Source: Bacteroidales bacterium (GTDB taxonomy: Bacteria; Bacteroidota; Bacteroidia; Bacteroidales; UBA932). From it: 14,409 nucleotides of DNA. The position numbers and the translations under genes are program-made. The notes under the pieces were generated by a model. That model saw nothing but the letters and a program-made list of their open reading frames with translations, ran no database searches and was not told where the DNA came from. Each line of letters begins with the position of its first letter. The stretch's first letter is position 1. The DNA is taken from positions 1-14,409 of the forward strand of contig JAGBSL010000035.1 of assembly GCA_017631875.1 (NCBI GenBank). Direction: 5' to 3'. Positions 1 to 7,427 of this stretch are shown piece by piece.

Positions 1-300
<300 letters not shown>

Positions 301-447
301 TGTTTGGTCTTCGTTTCATACACGACGGTACATTAGTACGGTGATATGAGATGGAGTAAAGGAAGTAAGCCAAGAAAAAGTTAAGTCGATCAACACAGCG
401 AATCTCTAGATCGTGTTACGACGTCGTGATCTTTTCTCAGAAACATA
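301..447 (+). other. 23S-5S internal transcribed spacer
   Basis: A spacer of about 147 nt between the 23S and 5S genes, presumably transcribed and removed by processing. It contains no tRNA and no credible ORF. The only notable structure is the 10-bp palindrome ACGACGTCGT at 418-427, which could be part of a processing stem, but this is not established. Confidence 0.7.
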
Positions 448-562
<115 letters not shown>

Positions 563-567
563 CTTAC

Positions 568-603
568 AAAAAGCTTCGAGACAAAAGTCTCGGAGCTTTT
601 TTT
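568..603 (+). terminator. rRNA operon intrinsic terminator
   Basis: A near-perfect 14-bp stem: the arm AAAAGCTTCGAGAC (569-582) and the arm GTCTCGGAGCTTTT (587-600) with one G-U pair, loop AAAA, then a U tract. Its place just after the 5S gene makes it the rRNA operon terminator. Confidence 0.93.
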
Positions 604-628
604 GTTGGTGTCAGCGTGTCCAAACCCC

Positions 629-693
629 CTCGGACTGCGTCCGAGACCCCTCAAGGGGTATTTCGGCCCTCCCCGGGCCGGTCGCTGCGCGAC
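629..693. repeat. GC-rich array of four consecutive perfect hairpins
   Basis: Four perfect short inverted repeats lie almost end to end: CTCGGAC/GTCCGAG (629-645, loop TGC), ACCCC/GGGGT (646-659, loop TCAA), CGGCCC/GGGCCG (664-680, loop TCCCC) and GTCGC/GCGAC (681-693, loop TGC). The block is far more GC-rich than the flanks and lies after the rRNA terminator and before enolase. None of the hairpins has a U tract, so they do not look like terminators. The layout resembles a REP-like or MITE-like dispersed intergenic element. That is an inference, as no second copy lies in this window. The rest of the 604-795 interval shows no gene and no clear promoter. Confidence 0.7.
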
Positions 694-783
694 TTCTCAG
701 TGATAGATCAGGTGTGTGGGTTCTGTTATGCCTGGCGGAGGTTTGGCAGAGTGTTTGGATTATCTTCATGGGTAATCAGTTAA

Positions 784-2070
<1,287 letters not shown>

Positions 2071-2105
2071 TTCTGTTTCGGAGTATCACAAATGTCATAT
2101 AACAA

Positions 2106-2133
2106 AAAAAGGCAGTCAAAAGACTGCCTTTTT
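2106..2133. terminator. Bidirectional intrinsic terminator between eno and the tRNA cluster
   Basis: A perfect 12-bp stem: AAAAAGGCAGTC (2106-2117), loop AAAA, GACTGCCTTTTT (2122-2133). It has a U tract on the plus strand and an A tract that becomes a U tract on the minus strand, so it can stop both enolase transcription and the convergent tRNA transcript. Its right edge touches the 3' CCA of the first tRNA. Confidence 0.92.
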
Positions 2134-2207
2134 GGTACTCGGTAGGGGAATCGAACCCCTATTGCAAGATTGAGAATCTTGAGTACTAACCGTTATACGA
2201 ACCGAGC
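2133..2207 (-). tRNA. tRNA-Glu (anticodon CTC), copy distal to the promoter
   Basis: Read on the minus strand, the 75-nt gene folds as a normal cloverleaf. The acceptor is GCTCGGT/ACCGAGT with a G1-U72 wobble, discriminator A, and an encoded 3' CCA. The anticodon stem is CAAGA/TCTTG with loop TTCTCAA, giving anticodon CTC, which reads GAG. The T arm is GGGGTTCGATTCCCC. It is base-for-base identical to the copy at 2305-2379 and is the last gene of the three-tRNA transcript. Confidence 0.95.
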
Positions 2208-2213
2208 GTTCGG

Positions 2214-2287
2214 TGGAGATAGTCGGAGTCGAACCGACGACCCCCTGCTTGCAAAGCAGGTGCTCTAGCCAACTGAGCTATACCCCC
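2214..2287 (-). tRNA. tRNA-Ala (anticodon TGC)
   Basis: A 74-nt cloverleaf on the minus strand with acceptor GGGGGTA/TATCTCC. It contains G3-U70, the universal identity element for alanyl-tRNA synthetase. The anticodon stem CCTGC/GCAGG encloses TTTGCAA, giving anticodon TGC. The 3' end reads ACC then G, so unlike its two neighbours the complete CCA is not encoded and must be added by the CCA enzyme. It lies between the two identical tRNA-Glu genes. Confidence 0.95.
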
Positions 2288-2304
2288 ATTATTTTAAAAG
2301 AACT

Positions 2305-2379
2305 TGGTACTCGGTAGGGGAATCGAACCCCTATTGCAAGATTGAGAATCTTGAGTACTAACCGTTATACGAACCGAGC
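2305..2379 (-). tRNA. tRNA-Glu (anticodon CTC), promoter-proximal copy
   Basis: First gene of the tRNA transcript and identical over all 75 nt to the copy at 2133-2207, including encoded CCA, the G1-U72 wobble and anticodon CTC. It starts about 12 nt after the predicted transcription start. The identity points to recent duplication or gene conversion. Confidence 0.95.
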
Positions 2380-2397
2380 GTTAGTTTTTTGGGATTG

Positions 2398-2428
2398 CAA
2401 AGGTACGAAAAAAATCTAAACCTCCAAA
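2398..2428 (-). promoter_or_regulatory. Promoter of the tRNA-Glu/Ala/Glu transcript
   Basis: On the minus strand, TTTG (2428-2425) is followed by 19 nt and then TACCTTTG (2405-2398), a full match to the Bacteroidota housekeeping promoter form TTTG-N19/20-TAnnTTTG. The predicted start is near 2392, leaving a leader of about 12 nt before the first tRNA. Confidence 0.85.
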
Positions 2429-2441
2429 TTTATTTTGCGTT

Positions 2442-2810
2442 TTACTTCAAAAAAACGAAGAAAACTGCCATGATAAGACAGAAAAATGCCGCAAAATGGT
2501 TCCACTGGAGCGACTGTCCCTTGAACATTACTGTTACCATGATAGTAAAGACAGTAAGGGAGATTACCTCCTGAATGATCTTCAGCTGCATGAGGTTGAA
2601 CGGACCGCCGTTCTCAACATAACCGATCCTGTTTGCCGGCACCTGTGCGCAGTATTCGAAGAAGGCGACTGCCCATGAGAAAAGTATGACTCCGATAAGT
2701 GGCCAGCTTGTGGAGATCTTCATCTCCTGGAGCTTCAGGTGGCCGTACCATGCGAACGTCATGAAGACGTTCGAGCATATCAGAAGAAGTATTGTCCAGA
2801 TTGCTTTCAT
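2442..2810 (-). CDS. DUF486 / DMT_6 family small membrane protein
   Basis: A 122-residue integral membrane protein. The start is placed at 2810 (MKAIWTILLL) rather than at the upstream in-frame ATG at 2894. The longer form would read through the promoter and add 28 residues without a recognisable role. Four hydrophobic segments are visible: IWTILLLICSNVFMTFAWY near 4-22, WPLIGVILFSWAVAFFEYCA near 36-55, VISLTVFTIMVTVMF near 82-96 and FAAFFCLIMAVFFVFL near 106-121. Length and the sequence between helices 1 and 3, including the QVPANRIGY stretch, fit the DUF486 family related to drug/metabolite transporters. The substrate is not known. It is transcribed divergently from the DUF1343-like gene. 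Confidence 0.85.
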   Translation of the reverse strand: MKAIWTILLLICSNVFMTFAWYGHLKLQEMKISTSWPLIGVILFSWAVAFFEYCAQVPANRIGYVENGGPFNLMQLKIIQEVISLTVFTIMVTVMFKGQSLQWNHFAAFFCLIMAVFFVFLK

Positions 2811-2823
2811 GTCATTTCCGTTT

Positions 2824-2855
2824 GGGGTGCAAAAGTAACATTTAATTTGTAATTG
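2824..2855 (-). promoter_or_regulatory. Promoter of the DUF486 gene (left half of the mirrored pair)
   Basis: On the minus strand TACTTTTG (2837-2830) is a full -7 match, followed by CACCCC. No good TTTG lies at the usual upstream distance, so the -33 element is weak. The predicted start near 2824 leaves a leader of about 14 nt before the ATG at 2810. It forms half of a perfect inverted repeat with the promoter on the other strand. Confidence 0.6.
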
Positions 2856-2883
2856 CAGACATAAAACTTTACTTTTGCACCCC
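2846..2883 (+). promoter_or_regulatory. Promoter of the DUF1343-like gene (right half of the mirrored pair)
   Basis: TTTG (2846-2849), 20 nt, TACTTTTG (2870-2877), then CACCCC. The predicted start near 2883 gives a leader of about 17 nt before the ATG at 2901. TTACTTTTGCACCCC at 2869-2883 is the exact reverse complement of 2824-2838. Confidence 0.7.
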
Positions 2884-2900
2884 TTATATATCAATAAATT

Positions 2901-3968
2901 ATGTTTTCATTCAGGACAACATCGTTAGAGGAACAGTTCGATAAGGCTTTGCAGGAAGGCAAAGTAGGATGCTTCTGCACCCAGAATTGCTGGGATACTC
3001 AGCGCGGAAGATACATGTATGATATCTTTCGTGAAAGAGGTAACTTGCAGGTCATTTTCATGCCAAGAGATACGGAACTTACTCCTCATACCAACCATAT
3101 AGAATTCACCAAGGAGGACCTTCTGGAACTCAATGCGGTAGTCGTTGAGATTCAAGATGTTGGAGCGAGATACTTCAATTATACAAAGGACGTTTTCCGT
3201 CTCATGGAAGTGCTTAAGGAAATGAGGGAAGAGGCTCCTTCTCTCTACATTGTGGATCATATGAATCCGGCCGGAAGAGTAGTGGAGGGAACGATGCCGG
3301 CGGCGGAGACTGAAGCATATGTGCCGAAGGTTCCGCATAGGCACGGACTGACTTTGGGAGAGTTGGCTAACTTGTATTATCACGAAATCGGAGCCAAGTT
3401 CGCTCTCCATGTGATTTCAGCTCTGGCTACCGATTCGAACCATCAGCTTATGCCGTGGACCATAGCTCCTGCTTCTGATATCCCGGGCCTTTTTACCTGT
3501 GATGTGTACAGCGGTGGTGGACTCTGGAACAATACCAACATAACTCCTGCAATCGGAACTGCCCGTCCATACGAGTATTTCGGTGCACCGTTCGTCAAGA
3601 CGGCCAGCCGTGAGCCGGTTCCGGCAGCAGAAGGTATTCTGCTTCGTCCTTGCTCATTCACTCCATCATGTGGAAAATATGCAGGAGAGAAATGCTACGG
3701 CTATCAGCTCATGCGTGAGCCTGGAGTCGAGTACCACTCTCTTATCCACACACTTCAGGTTATGAGGTTCTTCAAGGACCGTTATAAGGAGTTTGTGCTT
3801 GAGGACGGATTCGCGCTGAAACTTTCCGATCCAGTGCTTCTTGATTATGTGGAAGGACGTGTTTCGACAGAGGAAATGCGTGAGCATATCAAGGTAGAGG
3901 AGCAGAAATGGATCAGAAAGGCAAAAAAGTTCCTTTTATATGACGATCAGCCATATAGAATTAAGTAA
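2901..3968 (+). CDS. Short DUF1343 / NamZ-like (GH171-type) protein without a signal peptide
   Basis: A 355-residue protein of the DUF1343 family, whose studied members are exo-beta-N-acetylmuramidases (NamZ) that trim peptidoglycan fragments. Family landmarks are present in order: VVVEIQDVGARYF (80-92), IVDHMNPAGRVVEG (117-130, the usual DRPNP-type segment), VPHRHGLTLGELANLY (144-159), WNNTNITPAIGTARPYEYFG (209-228). Two things are odd. The N-terminus MFSFRTTSLE has no signal peptide or lipobox, although family members are often exported. The segment usually written FxPEHG, which I recall as carrying the proposed catalytic glutamate, reads FMPRDTEL (53-60), and the following loop is shortened. 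It may therefore be a cytoplasmic recycling enzyme with altered chemistry or a non-catalytic relative. Family membership is firm; the activity is inferred. Confidence 0.85.
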   Translation: MFSFRTTSLEEQFDKALQEGKVGCFCTQNCWDTQRGRYMYDIFRERGNLQVIFMPRDTELTPHTNHIEFTKEDLLELNAVVVEIQDVGARYFNYTKDVFRLMEVLKEMREEAPSLYIVDHMNPAGRVVEGTMPAAETEAYVPKVPHRHGLTLGELANLYYHEIGAKFALHVISALATDSNHQLMPWTIAPASDIPGLFTCDVYSGGGLWNNTNITPAIGTARPYEYFGAPFVKTASREPVPAAEGILLRPCSFTPSCGKYAGEKCYGYQLMREPGVEYHSLIHTLQVMRFFKDRYKEFVLEDGFALKLSDPVLLDYVEGRVSTEEMREHIKVEEQKWIRKAKKFLLYDDQPYRIK

Positions 3969-3974
3969 AAATGC

Positions 3975-4005
3975 TTGTTTATTAAGAAAAATAGGCGTAC
4001 ATTTG
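3975..4005 (+). promoter_or_regulatory. Promoter of the L31 gene
   Basis: TACATTTG at 3998-4005 fully matches the -7 element. TTG(T) at 3975-3978 sits 19-20 nt upstream as a partial -33. The predicted start is near 4011, about 30 nt before the ATG. Like the two promoters at 2824-2883 it continues as GC(A/G)CCC. Confidence 0.7.
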
Positions 4006-4042
4006 CGCCCTGAAAAATTAGTTAACTAAATTTTATTTAATC

Positions 4043-4291
4043 ATGAAACAAGGTATACATCCCGAAACCTACCGTCTTGTAGCTTTCAAGGATATGTCAA
4101 ACGATGTAGTGTTCATCACTCGCTCATGCGCGAACACTAAGGAGACCATCGAAATCGAGGGCGTTGAGTACCCAGTAGTTAAGCTTGAGATCTCTAACAC
4201 ATCTCACCCATTCTACACTGGTAAGATGAAGCTCGTCGACACTGCAGGTCGCGTTGACAAATTCTATCAGAGATACGCAAAGAAGAAGTAA
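4043..4291 (+). CDS. rpmE2: 50S ribosomal protein L31, type B
   Basis: An 82-residue large-subunit ribosomal protein. The start MKQGIHPETYRLVAFKD and the segment SHPFYTGKMKLVDTAGRVDKF are characteristic of L31. The protein has a single cysteine (Cys29) and so lacks the paired CxxC zinc-binding cysteines, which defines the zinc-independent type B form. The length of about 80-85 is standard. It has its own promoter, with a 12-bp palindrome in the leader, and a terminator right after it, so it is monocistronic. Codons such as CGT/CGC, AAG and GAG are used in a way consistent with high expression. Confidence 0.96.
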   Translation: MKQGIHPETYRLVAFKDMSNDVVFITRSCANTKETIEIEGVEYPVVKLEISNTSHPFYTGKMKLVDTAGRVDKFYQRYAKKK

Positions 4292-4310
4292 TTCTTCTAC
4301 AAGACATAGT

Positions 4311-4342
4311 AAAAAAGAGTCTCTTGGAGAGACTCTTTTTTT
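4311..4342. terminator. Bidirectional terminator between rpmE2 and the rluA-like gene
   Basis: The stem GAGTCTCT/AGAGACTC (4317-4324 and 4328-4335, loop TGG) is flanked by six A on the left and seven T on the right, so it works in both directions. It serves L31 and the convergent ftsE-nth-rluA operon, whose last stop codon starts at 4344. Confidence 0.92.
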
Positions 4343-4343
4343 A

Positions 4344-5957
4344 TTATATCTTGCTCTGGAATGTCATTTCCTGCATGCTGGTCGGGTGGGTAAATGTTAT
4401 TTCGTGAGCGTGCAGGCATAACCTCGGACCGGCATCACCTCCATATAGCAGGTCACCGACTATGGGATGTCCTAAACCTAGATGATGGGCGGAGTGGACG
4501 CGAAGCTGGTGGGTGCGTCCTGTCAATGGTCTGAATGTTACGAGTATTCCGTCCTTGCGGATCTCGTCTATATGGTATTCCGTAATTGCCTCCTTGCCTT
4601 GCTTCGGGTCGGCTTTCTGACGTGGTCTTTCGTCGTAGTCGGGACTGAGCGGTATAGATATCGTGCCGTCTTCACCAGTGGTCAAGAGTTTGTTGCCTGA
4701 AGATGACAGCAATGCCTTGTAGGTTTTCTTTACGGTGTGCTCTTCGAACTGTTTTCTGATGTGGTTTCCAGCTACAGGGTTCTTTGCGAATAGCATTACG
4801 CCGGATGTGTCCATGTCAAGTCTGTGGACTGACTCGATGGTGCTGCATCCCGTTTCGGAAATGAGCCAATCAAGTAATGAGGGACCGCAGTTCAGCCCAG
4901 GCACAGATGGCATTCCGGATGGTTTGGATGCGGCGATGATGTCTTCGTCTTCATATAGAACAGAAGGTGTTCCATGAACATCTTCCAGCTTCATAAGCTC
5001 CATTCCTTGGAGCATGTATCCGAGCAGCGGACCGCATTTGCTTGTGCAAGAAGGGTAGAAGTGTCCTTCGGTGCGCACGGCTGTATATGGTGATTCTCCA
5101 TACCAGAATTCTCCCATGGCCAGGGGCTTCAATCCGTGACGGAATGCATAATCAAGTAGCTTTGGTGCTGCGCATTCTCCTGTTCCTCCCGGGGGTACAA
5201 GTCCGGAATCGGCGAATATATCTAAGATCGAGCGTGACTCTCCTAAGCAGTTATGGACGATGTATTGACGGAAGATCCATTCCTGAAGCGCGTCGGACAT
5301 TTCCTTGCGGCGGCGCTTGATGTCGCCAATCCTATTCAGATGTGCTGCAATGTTGTCTTTCAGTCCAGCAATTTTTCCCTCCCAGTGCGTCTTGATGCGC
5401 TTTAATTCGGCCTTCTCATGCTGACTCTGTCTGATCAGTTCGCTGCTACGGGTGTCTTCAAGAACCTCCGACCTTATCTGGTCGCGCTCAGCCTTAAGTA
5501 TCGCCATGCGTGCCTTCTGTCTGGACAGCTCTGCACTCATGGCTGCTTCTGCAGCCATCAAGTCGTCTCTTACCCCGGCGAGTTCTGTGCTGGATTCTGC
5601 TGATGCGATTTCCGCATTTAGTCTGGAAATTTCGGCTTCTTTCAACTTGAAATATCCGTCGGGGTCAAGAAGGTCATAGATGGGAGGCACGAATCCGTCG
5701 ACCATGTTCATCCCTCCGGCATTGCCCGAAAATGCGGCAAGATATCCGATTTCCTTAGGGCCTTCTCCATGTGCTACTGCCAGCACTCCGAGCATTTTGC
5801 CTTCAGAGAAAATACTGGAAAGTTCAGAGGAATTCCTGATCCGGGCCATCAGCAGTTCGCTCGCCTTGATGACCAGCGGGTGAGGCGGGTATCTGAACGG
5901 GTCAGTGAAAGAGTCGGGGAGTGGACATGAAAATCCTGATGGGTAAGGATGTATCAT
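4344..5957 (-). CDS. RluA-family RNA pseudouridine synthase with a long N-terminal extension
   Basis: A 537-residue protein that isomerises uridine to pseudouridine in rRNA or tRNA. The start is set at 5957 (MIHPYPSGFSCPLPD) because it gives an ATGA overlap with the nth stop and matches the start I recall for homologues; an ORF extension to 6038 would run into nth. Layout: N-terminal globular module 1-100 (GKMLGVLAVAHG, GYLAAFSGNAGG); coiled coil about 103-228; Cys-containing linker 258-326 (CAAPKLLDYAF, SCTSKCGPLLGYML); catalytic RluA domain 333-537. The catalytic domain has VHRLDMDTSG with nucleophile Asp381, and PLTGRTHQLRVHSAH (477-491). No S4 domain is visible. Target uridines cannot be told from sequence; RluA-like specificity (23S U746/tRNA U32) is a guess. 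It is the last gene of the ftsE-nth-rluA operon. Confidence 0.9.
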   Translation of the reverse strand: MIHPYPSGFSCPLPDSFTDPFRYPPHPLVIKASELLMARIRNSSELSSIFSEGKMLGVLAVAHGEGPKEIGYLAAFSGNAGGMNMVDGFVPPIYDLLDPDGYFKLKEAEISRLNAEIASAESSTELAGVRDDLMAAEAAMSAELSRQKARMAILKAERDQIRSEVLEDTRSSELIRQSQHEKAELKRIKTHWEGKIAGLKDNIAAHLNRIGDIKRRRKEMSDALQEWIFRQYIVHNCLGESRSILDIFADSGLVPPGGTGECAAPKLLDYAFRHGLKPLAMGEFWYGESPYTAVRTEGHFYPSCTSKCGPLLGYMLQGMELMKLEDVHGTPSVLYEDEDIIAASKPSGMPSVPGLNCGPSLLDWLISETGCSTIESVHRLDMDTSGVMLFAKNPVAGNHIRKQFEEHTVKKTYKALLSSSGNKLLTTGEDGTISIPLSPDYDERPRQKADPKQGKEAITEYHIDEIRKDGILVTFRPLTGRTHQLRVHSAHHLGLGHPIVGDLLYGGDAGPRLCLHAHEITFTHPTSMQEMTFQSKI

Positions 5958-6598
5958 ACCTTCAGATGTGAGGTGATGTATTCCTGACATATATCCTGCA
6001 GGCCGCAACTGTCGCATTTGGGCTTTCTCGCCGTGCATGTATATCTTCCGTGCAGTATCAGCCAGTGGTGAGCCTTAGGACGCAGTTCCGGCGCAAATCC
6101 TTCGGTCAGGTCGCGCTCTACGGCTTCTACCGTTGTACCTTCAGACAGTCCGATGCGGCGTGAAACCCTGAATACATGCGTGTCTACGGCGATTACGGGT
6201 TTGTCGTATATTACGGAGGCAATCACATTGGCTGTCTTTCTGCCTACTCCCGGAAGGGTTTCCAGCTGTGCCGGTTCGGATGGGACCTCGCCTCCGAAGT
6301 CTGAAATAAGCTTCTGGGCCATGCCGATCAGATACTTCGCCTTGTTGTTTGGGAATGAAATGGACTTTATCAACGAGTATACTTCGTCGAATGTTGCTGC
6401 TGCAAGGTCTGCCGGCTTTGGAAATCGTGCGAAGATCTCAGGAGTGTGCATGTTGACACGCTTGTCCGTGCACTGAGCGGACAGGATGACCGCTATCAGC
6501 AAGTGAAACGGGGTGTCGTAATGGAGCTCGGTCTCCGCAATCTCCATGTTTGCGGAGAACCATTCGGTCACATGAAAGAATCTGTCCTTTACGTCCAT
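5954..6598 (-). CDS. nth: Endonuclease III (DNA glycosylase/AP lyase)
   Basis: A base-excision repair enzyme that removes oxidised pyrimidines and cleaves at the abasic site. The 214 residues compare with 211 in Escherichia coli. Visible elements are SAQCTDKRVN (40-49), the helix-hairpin-helix LPGVGRKTANVI (115-126) with catalytic Lys121, AVDTHVFRVSRR (137-148) with catalytic Asp139, and the [4Fe-4S] loop C-x6-C-x2-C-x5-C with Cys188, 195, 198 and 204. The start at 6598 lies 4 nt after the ftsE stop. The stop overlaps the next start as ATGA (5957-5954), suggesting translational coupling to the pseudouridine synthase. Nothing is missing from the active site. Confidence 0.97.
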   Translation of the reverse strand: MDVKDRFFHVTEWFSANMEIAETELHYDTPFHLLIAVILSAQCTDKRVNMHTPEIFARFPKPADLAAATFDEVYSLIKSISFPNNKAKYLIGMAQKLISDFGGEVPSEPAQLETLPGVGRKTANVIASVIYDKPVIAVDTHVFRVSRRIGLSEGTTVEAVERDLTEGFAPELRPKAHHWLILHGRYTCTARKPKCDSCGLQDICQEYITSHLKV

Positions 6599-6602
6599 GG
6601 CA

Positions 6603-7316
6603 TCAGATTGTAATGTCCAGATCTATAGGTTCATCCGGCATCTGCTCCGTGCATGTCTCGTCCTTGCATACCATGACCCTTCCGGGATATTTTTCGAAAA
6701 TCTGCCTGTTGTGCGTTACCATGACTATAGCTGTGCCCTTCTCGTTATTGATTTTTGTGAGAAGTTGCATGATGCCGTCTGCGGTTTCGTTGTCAAGGTT
6801 TCCGGTAGGTTCATCGGCGATGATTACCTGAGGGTCGTTGAGCAGTGACCTCGCGATAGCGATGCGCTGCTGTTCGCCGCCTGAGAGCTGGAACGGCATC
6901 TTGTGTGCCTTGCGGCCCATACCTACGGCGTCAAGAACTTCAGTAATCCTTGCAGCAATTTTCTCCTTGTCCTTCCATCCTGTAGCTTCGAGTACGAAGC
7001 TCAGGTTATCCTCTACGCTTCTGTCCATGAGTAACTCAAAGTTCTGGAACACGACTCCCATCTTTCTTCTGAGATATGGAATCTGCTTTTCTGAAATGCC
7101 GTTCAAATCAAATCCGCATGCTGATCCGTAGCCTTTTTCAAGATCGTTTTCTGCTATGATTGTGCGTATGATAGAGGTTTTGCCAGTGCCGACTTTGCCT
7201 ACAATATATACGAAATCGCCAGGATATACGTCCATGTTCAGTCCGTATATTACTGTCGCTTCGCCGTTTAAGATATCTGCGTCTTTAAATGAAATTATAG
7301 GAGTGTTTTCTGCCAT
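6603..7316 (-). CDS. ftsE: FtsE-like ABC transporter ATP-binding protein
   Basis: A 237-residue ATPase. In the FtsEX complex it powers FtsX to activate peptidoglycan hydrolysis at the division site. All ABC motifs are intact: Walker A GKVGTGKT (40-47), Q-loop Gln91, signature LSGGEQQR (144-151), Walker B VIIADE (164-169) with Glu169, D-loop GNLD, H-loop His202. The sequence RKMGVVFQNFELLMDRSVEDN (84-104) and overall length match FtsE better than LolD or MacB. No ftsX lies next to it in this window. It is the first gene of the operon with nth and the rluA-like gene and has its own promoter. The tail after about residue 215 is acidic. A related LolD-type exporter ATPase is the main alternative. 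Confidence 0.85.
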   Translation of the reverse strand: MAENTPIISFKDADILNGEATVIYGLNMDVYPGDFVYIVGKVGTGKTSIIRTIIAENDLEKGYGSACGFDLNGISEKQIPYLRRKMGVVFQNFELLMDRSVEDNLSFVLEATGWKDKEKIAARITEVLDAVGMGRKAHKMPFQLSGGEQQRIAIARSLLNDPQVIIADEPTGNLDNETADGIMQLLTKINNEKGTAIVMVTHNRQIFEKYPGRVMVCKDETCTEQMPDEPIDLDITI

Positions 7317-7339
7317 GTCGAATGATGATTTTTATCTTA

Positions 7340-7347
7340 CAAAAGTA
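7340..7347 (-). promoter_or_regulatory. Probable -7 element of the ftsE-nth-rluA operon
   Basis: On the minus strand this is TACTTTTG, a full -7 match 24 nt before the ftsE ATG. No clear TTTG is present at the usual -33 distance, so confidence is moderate. Confidence 0.5.
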
Positions 7348-7404
7348 ATGATTTTTATGATACGATTTAGAATTTATAACGAAGGATTTTAATAATAAAA
7401 TTAT

Positions 7405-7412
7405 TAAATTTG
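7405..7412 (+). promoter_or_regulatory. Probable -7 element of the TPR/barrel unit
   Basis: TAAATTTG matches TAnnTTTG and sits 16 nt before the ATG at 7428, in a very AT-rich stretch. The -33 element is not recognisable. AT-richness makes a chance match possible. It would imply a very short leader. Confidence 0.4.
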
Positions 7413-7427
7413 TAAAATTTTTGTTTG

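Noticed and set aside
418..427. Palindrome ACGACGTCGT in the 23S-5S spacer as an operator
   Set aside because: It is short, lies inside a transcribed rRNA spacer and does not extend into a longer stem. At most it is part of a processing structure.
2811..2894. Longer N-terminus for the DUF486 protein (start at 2894)
   Set aside because: This stretch contains the promoter and predicted start of the gene itself. The 122-residue form starting MKAIWTILLL fits the family.
2925..3410. A 161-codon antisense frame under the DUF1343-like gene
   Set aside because: It is on the opposite strand of a clearly coding gene, has no promoter and no recognisable domain.
7425..7427. TTG start for the TPR protein
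   Set aside because: Two ATG codons follow directly in frame and are better starts. The TTG adds only one residue.
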